From Petrolisthes cinctipes (Eukaryota; Arthropoda; Malacostraca; Decapoda; Porcellanidae): a stretch of DNA of 64,000 bases. This document shows positions 39,401 to 51,734 of this stretch, piece by piece. The DNA is taken from the NCBI GenBank assembly GCA_033782935.1, contig JAWQEG010001234.1, positions 373,501 to 437,500 of the forward strand, in the 5' to 3' direction. Made by a program: the position numbers and the translations under genes. Position 1 is the stretch's first letter; each line of letters begins with the position of its first letter. The notes under the pieces are model-generated. The model saw only the letters and a list, made by a program, of their open reading frames with translations, was not told the DNA's origin and ran no database searches.

Positions 39401-42400
39401 ATAGTCCAAGCACTGTAATGACACCCACACACCCACCACCCCATAAATGACTGTTGAAATTTACAGTCCAAGCACTGTAATAACACCTAAACACCCACTA
39501 CCTCATAAATGACTGTTGATATTTACATTACAATCACTATATTGACACCCACACACCCGCCACCCCATGAATGACTGTTGATATTTACAATCCAAGCATT
39601 GTAATGATACCCACACACCCACCACCCCATAAATGACTGTTGAAATTTACAGTCCAAGCACTGTAATAACACCTAAACACCCACCACCTCATAAATGACT
39701 GTTGATATTTACATTACAATCACTATATTGACACCCACACACCCACCACCTCATGAATGACTGTTGATAGTTACAGCATAAGCAATGTAATGATACCCAC
39801 ACACCCACCACCTCATGAATGACAGTTGATATTTACTGTCCAATCAATGTAATGTCACCCACACAACTACCACCCCATGAAAGACTTTTGATATTTACAG
39901 TCCAAGCACTCTAATGATACCCACACACATACCCCTTATAAAAGACTGTTGACATTTACAGTCCAAGCACTGTAATGACACTCACAGACCCACCACCCCA
40001 TTAATGACTGTTGATATTTACCGGTCAAGCATTGTAATGACACACACACACACCTACCACCCCTTGAATGACTGTTGATATTTACAGTCCAAGCACTGTA
40101 ATGACACCCACACACCCACCACCCCATGAATGACTGATGATATTTACAGTCTAAACAGTAAAATGACACCCTCACACCCTTCACCCTACGAATTACTGCT
40201 GATATTTACAGTCCAAGCACTGTAAAGACACCCACATACCCACCACCCCATAAATGATTGTTGATATTTACACTCCAAGCACTAATGACACCCACATACC
40301 CACCACCCCATGAATAAAAGTTGATATTTACAGTCCAAGCACTGTAATGACACCCACACACCCACCACACCATAAATGGCTATTGATATTTACAGTCCAA
40401 GCACTGTAATGACACCCACTCACCAACCACCTCATGAATGACTGTTGATATTTATAGTCCAAACACTGTAATGACACCCACACACCCACCACCCCATGAA
40501 TGACTGTTGATAGTTACAGCCCAAGCAATGTAATGATACCCACACACCCACCACCTCATGAATGACAGTTGATCTTTACAGTCCAAGCACTGTAATTACA
40601 CCAATACACCCACCACCCCATTAATGACTGTTGATATTTACTGTCCAATCAATGTAATGGCACCCACACACCTACCACCCCATGAAAGACTTTTGATATT
40701 TACAGTCCAAGCACTGTAATGATACCCACACACATACCCCTTATGAATGACTGTTGATATTTACAGGTCAAGCACTGTAATGACACACACACATCTACCA
40801 CCCCTTGAATGACTGTTTATATATGCAATTCAATTACTGTAATAACACCCACACACCTACCACCCCATAAATGACTGTTGATATTTACATTTTAGGCACT
40901 TTAATGACACCCACATACCCAAAACCCCATAAATGACTGTTGATTTTTACAGTCCAAGCACTGTAATGATACCCACAAAAACACCACCCCATAAATAACT
41001 GTTAAAATTTACAGTCCAAGCACTGTAATGACACCCAGACACCCACCACCCCATGAATGACTGTTGATATTTACAGTCTAAGCAATGAAATAAAACCCTA
41101 ACACCCACCAACCCATGAATGACTGTCCATATTTACAGTCCATGCACTGTAATGACACCCACACACCCACCACCCCATGAATGACTGTTGATAGTTACAG
41201 CACAAGCAATGTAATGATACCCACACACCCACCACCTCATGAATGACAGTTGATATTTACTGTCCAATCAATGTAATGTCACCCACACAACTACCACCCC
41301 ATGAAAGACTTTTGATATTTACAGTCCAAGCACTCTATTGATACCCACACACATACCCCTTATAAAAGACTATTGACATTTACAGTCCAAGCACTGTAAT
41401 GACGCCCACAGACCCACCACCCCATGAATGACTGTTGATATTTACAGTCCAAGCACTGTAATAACCCCCACACACACACCACCTCATGAATAACTGTTGA
41501 TATTTACAGTCCTAACACTGTAATGACACCCACACACCCACCACCACATGAATGACTATTGATATTTACACTCCAATCACTGTAATGACACCCACACACC
41601 TGCCACCCCATGAACTACTGTTGATATTTACAGTCCAAGCACTGTAATGACACCAACACACCTACCATCCCATGAATGACTGTTGATATTTACAGTCTAA
41701 GAAATTAAATGAAACTCTAACACCCTCCACCCCATGAATAACTGTTGATATTTACGGTCCAAGCTCTGTAATGACACCCACACACCCACCACCCTATAAA
41801 TGACTGTTGATATTTACAGTCCAAGCACTGTAATGACACCCACATACCCACCATCCCATGAATGACAGTTGATATTTACAGTCCAAGCACTGTAATGACA
41901 CCCACACACCCACCACACCATGAATGACTATTGATATTTACAGTCCAAGCAATGTAATGACACACACACACCCACCACCCCATTAATAACTATTGATATT
42001 TATAGTCCAAGCATTGTAATGACACCCACACACCCACCACATCATAAATGACTGTTGATATTTACAATCCAAACACTGTAATGACACCCACACACCCACC
42101 ACCCCATGACTGACTGTTGATATTTACACTCCAAGCACTGTAATGACACCCACACACCCGCCACCCCATGAATGACTGTTGATATTTACACTCCAAGCAC
42201 TGTAATGACACCCACACACCCACCACCCCATGAATGACTGTTGATAGTTACTGCCCAAGCAATGTAATGATACCCACACACCCACCACCTCATGAATGAC
42301 AGTTGATATTTACAGTCCAAGCACTGTAATTACACCAATACACCCACCACCCCATGAAAGACTGTTGATATTTACTGTCCAATCAGTGTAATGGCACCCA

Positions 42401-45400
42401 CACACCTACCACCCCATGAAAGACTTTTGATATTTACAGTCCAAGTACTGTAATGATACCCACACACATACCCCTTATGAATGACTGTTGATATTTACAG
42501 GTCAAGCACTGTAATGACACACACACATCTACCACCCCATGAATGACTGTTTATATTTACAATTCAATCACTGAAAAAACACCCACACACCTACCACGCC
42601 ATAAATGACTGTTGATATTTACATTTTAAGCACTTTAATGACACCCACATACCCAAAACCCCATAAATGACTGTTGATATTTACAGTCCAAGCACTGTAA
42701 TGATACCCACACAAACACCACCCCATAAATAACTGTTAAAATGTACAGTCCAAGCACTGTAATGACACCCAGACACCCACCACCCCATGAATGACTGTTG
42801 ATATTTACAGTCTAAGCAATGAAATAAAACCCTCACACCCACCAACCCATGAATGACTGTCCATATTTACAGTCCATGTACTGTAATGACACCCACACAC
42901 CCACCACCCCATGAATGACTGTTGATAGTTACAGCCCAAGCAATGTAATAATACCCACACACCCACCACTTCATGAATGACAGTTGATATTTACTGTCCA
43001 ATCAATGTAATGGCACCCACACAACTACCACCCCATGAAAGACTTTTGATATTTACAGTCCAAGCACTCTAATTAAACCCACACACATACCCCTTATAAA
43101 AGACTGTTGACATTTACAGTCCAAGCACTGTAATGACACCCACAGACCCACCACCCCATTATGACTGTTGATATTTACAGGTCAAGCATTGTAATGACAC
43201 ACACACACCTACCACCCCTTGAATGACTGTTGATATTTACATTCCAAGCGTTGTAAAGATACCCACATACACACCACCCCATTAATGACTGTTGATATTT
43301 ACACTCCAATCACTTTAATGACACACACATACCCACCACCCCATGAATGACAGTTGATATTTACAGTCCAAGCACTGTAATGACACCCACATACCCACCA
43401 CCCCATGAATGACTGATGATATTTACAGTCAAAGCAATGTAATGATACCCACACACCCACCACCCCATGAATGACTCTTGATATTTACAGTTTAAGCACT
43501 GTAATGACACCCACACACCCACCACCCCATGAATGACTGTTGATATTTACAGTCCAAGCACTGTAATAACACCCACACACACACCACCTCATGAATATCT
43601 GTTGATATTTACAGTCCAAAACCTGTAATGACACCCACACACCCACCACCACATGAATGACTGTTGATATTTACACTCCAATCACTGTAATGACACCCAC
43701 ACACCCGCCACCCCATGAATTACTGTTGATATTTACAGTCCAAGCACTGTAATGACACCAACACACCTACCATCCCATGAATGACTGTTGATATTAACAC
43801 TCCAATCACTGTAATGACACCCACACACCTGCCACCCCATGAATTACTGTTGATATTTAAAGTTCTAGCACTGTAATGACACCAACACACCTACCATCCC
43901 ATAAATGACTGTTGATATTTACAGTCTAAGAAATTAAATGAAACTCTAACACCCTCCACCCCATGAATAACTGTTGATATTTACAGTCCAAGCACTGTAA
44001 TGACACCCACACACCCACCACCCTATAAATGACTGTTGATATTTACAGTCCAAGCACTGTAAAGACACACACATACCCACCACCCCATAAATGATTGTTG
44101 ATATTTACACTCCAAGCACTGCAATGACACCCACATACCCACCACCCCATGAATGACAGTTGATATTTACAGTCCAAGCACTGTAATGACACCAACACAC
44201 CCACCACACCATGAATGACTATTGATATTTACAGTCCAAGCACTGTAATGACACACACACACCCACCACCCCATGAATAACTATTGATATTTATAGTCCA
44301 AGCATTATAATGACACCCACACACCCACCACCTCATAAATGACTGTTGATATTTACAATCCAAACACTGTAATGACACCCACACACCCACCACCCCATGA
44401 CTGACTGTTGATATTTACACTCCAAGCACTGTAATGACACCCACACACCCGCCACCCCATGAATGACTGTTGATATTTACACTCCAAGCACTGTAATGAC
44501 ACCCACACACCCACCACCCCATGAATGACTGTTGATAGTTACAGCCCAAGCAATGTAATGATACCCACACACCCACCACTTCATGAATGACAGTTGATAT
44601 TTACTGTCCAATCAATGTAATGGCACCCACACAACTACCACCCCATGAAAGACTTTTGATATTTACAGTCCAAGCACTCTAATGATACCCACACACATAC
44701 CCCTTATGAAAGACTATTGACATTTACAGTCCAAGCACTGTAATGACACCCACAGACCAACCACCCCATTAATAACTGTTGATATTTACAGGTCAAGCAT
44801 TGTAATGACACACACACACCTACCACCCCTTGAATGACTGTTGATATTTACAGTCCAATCACTGTAATGACACCCACACACCTACCACCCCATGAATGAC
44901 TGTTGATATTTACATTCCAAGCGTTGTAAAGATACCCACATACACACCACCCCATTAATGACTGTTGATATTTACACTCCAATCACTTTAATGACACACA
45001 CATACCCACCACCCCATGAATGACAGTTGATATTTACAGTCCAAGCACTGTAATGACACCCACACACCCACCACCCCATGAATGACAGATGATATTTACA
45101 GTCAAAGCAATGTAATGATACCCACACACCCACCACCCCATGAATGACTATTGATATTTACAGTCCAAGCACTGTAATGACACCCACACACCCACCACCC
45201 CATGAATGACTGTTGATATTTACACTCCAATCACTGTAATGACACCCACACACCCGCCACCCCATGAATTACTGTTGATATTTACAGTCCAAGCACTGTA
45301 ATGACACCAACACACCTACCATCCCATGAATGACTGTTGATATTTACAGTCTAAGCAATTAAATGAAACCCTAACACCCTCCACCCCATGAATACCTGTT

Positions 45401-46585
45401 GATATTTACAGTCCAAGCACTGTAATGACACCCACACACCCACCACCCTATAAATGACTGTTGATATTTACAGTCCAAGCACTTTAAAGACACACACATA
45501 CCCATCACCCCATAAATGATTGTTGATATTTACACTCCAAGCACTGCAATGACACCCACATACCCACCACCCCATAAATGACAGTTGATATTTACAGTCC
45601 AAGCACTGTAATGACACCCACACACCCACCACACCATGAATGACTATTGATATTTACAGTCCAAGCACTGTAATGACACCCACACACCCACCACATCATG
45701 AATAACTATTGATATTTATAGTCCAAGCATTGTAATGACACCCACACACCCACCACCTCATGAATGACTGTTGATATTTACAATCCAAACACTGTAATGA
45801 CACCCACACACCCACCACCCCATGACTGACTGTTGATATTTAGTCTCCAAGCACTGTAATGACACCTACACACCCGCCACCCCATGAATGACTGTTGATA
45901 TTTACAATCCAAGCATTGTAATGATACCCACACACCCACCACCCCATGAATGACTGTTGATATTTATAGTCCATGCCTTGTAATGACAGCTACACACCCA
46001 CCAAACTCTAAATGACTGTTGATATTTACAGTCCAAGCACTTTAATGATGCCCACACATCCACGAACCCATGAATGACTGTCAATATTTACACTCCATGC
46101 ACTGTAATGACACCCACACACCAACCACCCCTTGAATGACTCTTGATATTTACAGTCCAATCACTGTAATGACACCCACACACCTACCATCCCATGATTG
46201 ACTGTTGATATTTACAGTCCAAGCACTGTAATGACAGCCACACACCCACCATCTCATGAATGACTGTTGATATTTACAGGCCAAGCACTATAAGGACACC
46301 CACACACCCAACACCCCATGAATGACTTTTGATATTTACTCTCCAAGCACTGTAATGACACCAACACTCCTACCAACCCATGAATGACTGTTGATATTTA
46401 CTGTCAAATCAATGTAATGGCACCCATACACCTACCACCCCATGAAAGACTTTTGATATTTACAGTCCAAGCACTGTAATGACACCCACACACTCACTAC
46501 CCCATGAATGACTTTTGATATTTACAGTCCAAGCACTGTGATGACACTCGCACACCCACCACCCCATGAATGACTGTTGATATTA
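36454..46585. repeat. 62-bp satellite array, about 160 units
   Basis: The consensus unit contains CCATGAATGACTGTTGATA, TTTACAGTCCAAGCACTGTA and ATGACACCCACACACCCACC. Units vary by substitutions and rare 1-2 bp indels. Diagnostic variants recur at distances near multiples of 62: ACCCCATGACTGACTGTTGA at 42101, 44392 and 45817 (2291 and 1425 bp, about 37 and 23 units), and TTGATAGTTACAGC at several sites between about 37970 and 44530. This indicates higher-order or segmental amplification. Long antisense ORFs (WWVCGCHYSAWTVNINSHS-type) are only the translated repeat. Its role is unknown; pericentromeric or heterochromatic DNA is a guess. Confidence 0.93.
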
Positions 46586-47333
46586 TTTCTCTCTAATCTA
46601 TATTATATATAAGTGGCTGAGTATTACAGCCAGTCAAGCACCACGCCTACTTAAGCGAGATAATTCCCTTTAAAGTATAGGTAATAATGTCACGCGTAAG
46701 GTAAACACGAATAATCTGTTGACCGTTACTTTACTTCATCAACTTGATATGACCACAGTATAACGTATACTGTGATATTTCAGACTTCATTAGAGGCCAA
46801 ATCTTCTTAGCTTTTAATTGATATATGCCAAAAAGTGTTCAGTTCCCTATTAAGAAAGATATTACAGGTATAATAAATACGACTGTGATGGAGAATATGT
46901 GAAAAGTTATCCTAGTAATGAAATATTAGATTAAAAACGAGAATTGGTAAATAATAATAAAATATACTATTTCGCTTAAGAAACTACATTGTTTAAGCAT
47001 TCTATGGGTATAGTTTAGATGTAGGTACGTTATAGAATAACTTTGAAAAGTTGAAAAGAGTGTTGTACTATCACAATTTCTCCGGTCTATCTAGCCTCTC
47101 TGCCAGGCGCCTGCCTCCAGGTGGGATGGCGCCGGTAGCTGCCAAACGTACGATTCAACATATTGCTTTTAACAGCGAGAGTTCTAAATAGTAGTTGATT
47201 ATGTATCTGAGTTTGCTAGGTTAACTGTTATGAATGAGTGGTAAGCAGAGGAACTGCTGAGTCATCATGCATCTATTTCTCCACACGGGCAAGAATTACA
47301 AAAGATTTTGTAATGGATTATAACACTCACACA
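46586..47333. other. Intervening sequence, no gene recognised
   Basis: AT-rich DNA of low coding potential between the satellite and LTR element 2. It contains a perfect 9-bp-arm palindrome, CACAGTATA-ACG-TATACTGTG (46754-46774), and a short GC-rich patch near 47100-47150. I see no ORF, RNA gene or known repeat. Confidence 0.5.
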
Positions 47334-47337
47334 CCGC
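47334..47337 (+). repeat. Target-site duplication CCGC, left
   Basis: CCGC immediately precedes the TGTCAC start of the 5' LTR and recurs right after the 3' LTR at 54350-54353. A 4-bp duplication fits a Ty3/Gypsy integrase. Confidence 0.7.
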
Positions 47338-48096
47338 TGTCACGATATATATATATATATATGTATGTGTATTTGTTTGTGTATTACTTGTGTATGTCTA
47401 TATAGGTGTATTTATGTATGTTTATAACTTCTGTATGTGTGTGTTTTTGTGTGTGAGGGAGAGAGAGAGAAGCCAGCCACACCTTAGTTAACTTCTCATT
47501 AACTCACCCTCCTCTCGTTAACTACCCCTCTCCACCACACCCTCCTTCATTCCTCCATTCTTCAATCTCTCCTAGTCACGTAGGCTCCTATTCAGAGGTG
47601 TTGAGGAGGGGTAGCTTAGTTCCTTGGATCAGTGACTTCGTGGCAGGGCAACCGGGCACACACTCGACCTCCTCTCCTCTCCAGTGACTGGAAACACAAG
47701 AACTGTACTTGTGACCCGAGGCTGAGTATTAAATTTGTCATTCTTTTGTGTGTATTGTTCACGGGTGGTATTTGCACTGTTTCCTCCAGTTAGGTTAATA
47801 TTATATCTATGTCTTTGTCTGTGTCTTGGGATTACTGATCAAGTTACTATTTGTATTTTGGGCTTACTATCAATTTGTTCTTGGGTATTATTATTACTGG
47901 CTTATTTATTTCTTGTGTATAATATATTTGTGAATTAAAGTAATTTGTAAGATTACCTGCCCCTTTGCTATATTCTCCTTACCCCGAACCTGGGTATAAA
48001 ACTAATTTATCATCAAAAGCTATACGATCCTCAGAATTCTTGTTAAGTGTCAGCTTGCCACCTCTAGGGGCAGCTTTGCAACTGTGGTTTGTGACA
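47338..48096 (+). repeat. 5' LTR of LTR element 2
   Basis: 759 bp, starting TGTCACGATATAT with an (AT)n run and ending CTGTGGTTTGTGACA. It differs from the 3' LTR mainly by AT-repeat length, a small deletion near CCTCTAG(GGGCAG)CTTTGC and a few substitutions. Confidence 0.92.
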
Positions 48097-48102
48097 TAAA
48101 AA

Positions 48103-48120
48103 TGGTGCCGTGACCAGGAT
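48103..48120 (+). other. Primer binding site of LTR element 2 (tRNA-His-like)
   Basis: TGGTGCCGTGACCAGGAT lies 6 nt after the 5' LTR. From memory it is complementary to the 3' end of an invertebrate tRNA-His (CCTGGTCACGGCACCA). The match should be checked against the tRNA set of the genome. Confidence 0.6.
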
Positions 48121-48866
48121 TATAGTTAACGTGTAATTACTTGTTGCTTGTTAATTTGTCAACTATTTACATCCCCTTAGTGTTAACCACCTTATTTTCC
48201 AGCCAGTGTTTTTTTTTTGTAATCTATTTTTCGTGTTTAGCTATTTATGTGTTAGGAATTTTCTCGTGTCTAGCTAATTGTGTGTTAGGAATATTTATTG
48301 GCATCTAGTGTTTAATTGTGTGTGAAATTTTGTGCTCAGCCTCTCTACTTATACATTATTTTTCGTGTGCTTTTGGAAGGAGTGTCTATAGGACTATACA
48401 CGTGGCAGTAGTGTTAGTCTTATCTCATAGCGTTGTTTCTATCCGGATCTTTTGCTTTTATGCCGTACGAACGACCACGTCGTTTTATCCGGATCATTTT
48501 TGTATACGCCGTACGAACTACGCTATCTACTCAATAGCTTCGATTCTGTTTGGATCTAATTGTCATGCCTTACGAACGATGTTATTGACTTCCTGATTCA
48601 GTGCCCCTCATTTTTCAAGCATCATGCGTTTCGTTTAGAGCTATCTTTTTCTAGTGAGTTTCTTGAGCCTAAGGCTCTCAAGTATCATTCAAGTATCTTA
48701 TCAAGTATCCTATGAATCTCAAGTATCTTATCAAGTATCATACCATGTATCCTTGTCACACTCTCTCACAAACTCACTAATAGTTCTGCGAACGTATCCG
48801 TAGGCAACAGCCGTTGCTGATCACTGCCAAACTTTTTTCCCTTTGATACGCTCTCCAGTATTCAAC
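48121..48866 (+). other. Leader of LTR element 2 with direct repeats
   Basis: About 745 nt, non-coding. Three degenerate repeats of a CCGGATC...GCCGTACGAAC module start near 48441, 48487 and 48549 (spacings 46 and about 61). A cluster of CAAGTATC(T)TAT repeats lies at about 48680-48755. Packaging or dimerisation functions are possible but not shown. Confidence 0.6.
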
Positions 48867-51734
48867 ATGTCTCTTTTTGATCTGGAAGCTTTTGTCAAGA
48901 GCCCTACAATAGAGGTTCTGTCTGACCTACGTAAACAGGATTGGTTAGACATTGCAAACTCTTACAAGATACCATGCAATGCCAGGGCTAAAAAAGAAGT
49001 GATAAAGAACGTAGTAGTCGAAGGATTAGTAACCCTAGAAGTTCTTCCTGCAGACGCTATAGATGTTTTGACACCTGGCACCTCCTCTGGGGATAAAACC
49101 CCTAAGAGTTCGCTTCTTTCCCATTTCAACTTGCAGACACATCCTCCTGGTGAGGAGACTCAAACTCCTCCTGAAAAGGAGAAACTCGCTCATGGAGAAT
49201 CGCCCACCGACCAGCGTACTTCACCGCAGTTCCAATTAAATTATGATATACAACTTAGGCGCTTACAGATGGAAAGAGAAATAGCTCAACAGAAGTTAGA
49301 GATGGAGGATAGAAGAGCACAACAGATGATGGAAAGAGAGCTGGACTTAAGATTCCGCGAGGTTAAATTGAAAGAACAGGTGAAACAAGAACTTGAATTG
49401 AAAGGACAGGAAGTAGAACTTAAGGCCAAAGGAAAGTTCAAAGCCTCTGAAGCCACTAATTTGTTACCTTCATTTGATGAGAGAGACGTAGATGGATATT
49501 TTCGTTCCTTTGAAAGTCTTGCTAAAGTAAATGAATGGGCCGAAAGTCATTGGCTTACGATATTGTTCCCGAAACTTACTGGTAAGGCTCATAGAGTATT
49601 CAATACCCTAGAACAGTTTGAAAATTATGCATTTGTGAAGGATAGTATCAAGGCTTATGAGATAACTCCGGAGGCATATAGGCAAAAGTTTCGCAATATG
49701 ATTAAAACTTTTTCACAAACTTTTGTAGAATTTGCCACAGAAAAATTGAGATTGCTGAAAAAATGGATGAATTCCACTCACACTAAAAGCCTCGAATCTT
49801 TGATCAATCTAATTGTCCTAGAAGAATTAAAAAATAAGATGCCAGTGAATATTCTGCGACACGTGGAGGAAAGAGGAGTTACCACCTGGGAAAGTGCCGC
49901 AGAGGTAGCTGACTCGTACTCACTCTTGGTACGCAGTCTGGGGAGGACGGAGAGTCAGGCCCGAGTTACTAGGTCTTCCTCTGACAATACTCATGGTACT
50001 GGGGATGGTACATCTCGAGGTCCCAATAATCATTCTAACAATTCCAATAATGCCTCTTCTATGCTGTGCACATATTGTAAGAAACCAGGACACATGATAT
50101 CACAGTGCAAACACCCTAATTGTAAGAATGCCAATAGAGTTCCAGTTGATAGTAGAACATTCCAGTCTAAGAAATCTGTCTCTACCTGTAACAGCCCTAG
50201 CTCCACTGATATTTTTCAACCTTTCATACAGAAAGGGCATGTATCCTTAGGTCTAGATAACATTTCTTCACCCATCACTATTTTGAGAGATACAGCTGCA
50301 GCACAGTCAGTCCTCTTCAAGGATGCTTTGCCTAATGTGGACTCTGCCCTAACAGGTGAGAAAGTGTTGCTCACAGATCTTTCCACTGCTACTGCTTATC
50401 CCCTTGCTAGTGTGTACTTAAAATGTCCACTGATGGTCGGAGAGGTACAAGTAGCGTTAAAGGAGACTCCGTTACCTGTCCCCGGAGTGCAAATGCTCCT
50501 TGGTAACGATCTAGCAGGTGAACTAGTTGTTCCTACCCTTAAAGTGTCTGATACTCCTTTACCCGCTACTTCGGATGATGAACCTCTTTATCCCTCCTGT
50601 GCTGTTACTCGGTCTCAAAGTAAACTCAAGACTCCATCTTCCACCAAAGCTCTTGAAACTTCCAAAGAGTGTCTAAATAGCAAAAGCATCACTAAGGAAG
50701 AACTAATACAAGGTCAACAGAATGACACTTCCTTGTCTAAGATTAGAAACTCTGTTGTGGAAACTAAGGATCTAACAACCCTTCCGTGTTTCTATTACCA
50801 AGATGATGTTCTATTGAGAGCTTACAGACCTCCCCACATGAAACACCTTGACTCTTGGGCTGAGTACCATCTGATTGTAGTTCCTCAGTCTGTGCGATCC
50901 TCTTTGATTGGTTTAGCACACGATGGTTTGTCTGGTCACTTAGGAATCAACAAGACCTATAAGAAATTACTTGTTAACTTCTATTGGCCAGGTATGAAAC
51001 AAGAGGTCAAAACCTACATTAAATATTGTCACACTTGTCAGGTGGCAGGAAAGCCAAATGAAGTCATTCCTCCTGCCCCTCTGAATACTATACCTGTAAC
51101 CTCCGAACCTTTTGAGAAAGTGGTACTGGACGTAGTAGGGCCTCTTCCTGAAACCCGTAAAGGTAACCAGTATTTATTAACAGTAATGGATGTTACCACG
51201 AGATATCCTGAAGTTTTTCCTCTCAAGACTGTTACTTCTAAAGCCTTACTCAAACCTTTGTTGCATTTCTTTACCACGTTTGGTGTCCCTAAGGAAATTC
51301 AGACAGATCAAGGAAGCAATTTCACCAGTACCATCTTTCAAGAGGTTACGAGGGAGTTAGGATCGGCTCATACGACCTCGAGTGCTTACCACCCTCAGTC
51401 CCAGGGTTGCCTGGAACGTTTTCATCAGACTCTCAAATCAGGGTTAAAGAAATTTTGCTGTGAGCATGACCTGGATTGGGATGAACAGCTGGACCTTCTC
51501 CTGTTTGCCATAAGAGAGTGCCCACAGGAATCCCTGGGGTACTCACCTTTCGAGCTGTTGTTTGGTAGACAGATTAGGGGTCTTCTAAAAGTTGTAAAGG
51601 ATAAATGGCTAGACTCTACTCATACCTCAGTTTCAATAGAATCATACATCCAGAATCTTCGAGCAAAGCTAAGTAATGCTCGTCTCGTTCTTTTGCCATC
51701 GAAAACCTTCTTACCTCCCAACAGAGAATGTTAA
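48867..51734 (+). CDS. gag-pol: Gag-PR-IN ORF of LTR element 2 (ends at a frameshift)
   Basis: I start at the ATG 48867 (MSLFDLEAF), which matches the element 1 Gag start; the frame is open 24 nt upstream but only from a TTG. A charged coiled coil spans about 120-195. The SCAN-like capsid segment is at about 265-352 (EAYRQKF to EVADSYSLL). The zinc knuckle is CTYCKKPGHMISQC at about 401-414. The protease motif is DTA (about 475-477), not the DTG of element 1. Integrase has an HHCC finger and DD35E residues near 755, 814 and 850. The last ~15 codons (after about 51680) are in the wrong frame compared with element 1, and the ORF ends in the integrase C-terminal region. Confidence 0.88.
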   Translation: MSLFDLEAFVKSPTIEVLSDLRKQDWLDIANSYKIPCNARAKKEVIKNVVVEGLVTLEVLPADAIDVLTPGTSSGDKTPKSSLLSHFNLQTHPPGEETQTPPEKEKLAHGESPTDQRTSPQFQLNYDIQLRRLQMEREIAQQKLEMEDRRAQQMMERELDLRFREVKLKEQVKQELELKGQEVELKAKGKFKASEATNLLPSFDERDVDGYFRSFESLAKVNEWAESHWLTILFPKLTGKAHRVFNTLEQFENYAFVKDSIKAYEITPEAYRQKFRNMIKTFSQTFVEFATEKLRLLKKWMNSTHTKSLESLINLIVLEELKNKMPVNILRHVEERGVTTWESAAEVADSYSLLVRSLGRTESQARVTRSSSDNTHGTGDGTSRGPNNHSNNSNNASSMLCTYCKKPGHMISQCKHPNCKNANRVPVDSRTFQSKKSVSTCNSPSSTDIFQPFIQKGHVSLGLDNISSPITILRDTAAAQSVLFKDALPNVDSALTGEKVLLTDLSTATAYPLASVYLKCPLMVGEVQVALKETPLPVPGVQMLLGNDLAGELVVPTLKVSDTPLPATSDDEPLYPSCAVTRSQSKLKTPSSTKALETSKECLNSKSITKEELIQGQQNDTSLSKIRNSVVETKDLTTLPCFYYQDDVLLRAYRPPHMKHLDSWAEYHLIVVPQSVRSSLIGLAHDGLSGHLGINKTYKKLLVNFYWPGMKQEVKTYIKYCHTCQVAGKPNEVIPPAPLNTIPVTSEPFEKVVLDVVGPLPETRKGNQYLLTVMDVTTRYPEVFPLKTVTSKALLKPLLHFFTTFGVPKEIQTDQGSNFTSTIFQEVTRELGSAHTTSSAYHPQSQGCLERFHQTLKSGLKKFCCEHDLDWDEQLDLLLFAIRECPQESLGYSPFELLFGRQIRGLLKVVKDKWLDSTHTSVSIESYIQNLRAKLSNARLVLLPSKTFLPPNREC

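Noticed and set aside
36494..46084. Long minus-strand ORFs encoding repeated WWVCGCHYSAWTVNINSHS-like peptides
   Set aside because: They are the translated 62-bp satellite; 62 is not a multiple of three, the frames shift from unit to unit, and there is no domain or start context.
36454..46585. CRISPR array
   Set aside because: The whole 62-bp unit repeats with drift; there is no alternation of constant repeats and unique spacers, and the context is eukaryotic.
47735..47938. 67-codon hydrophobic ORF conserved in both LTRs of element 2 (also 53994-54197)
   Set aside because: It starts at TTG rather than ATG, and its conservation follows from LTR identity.
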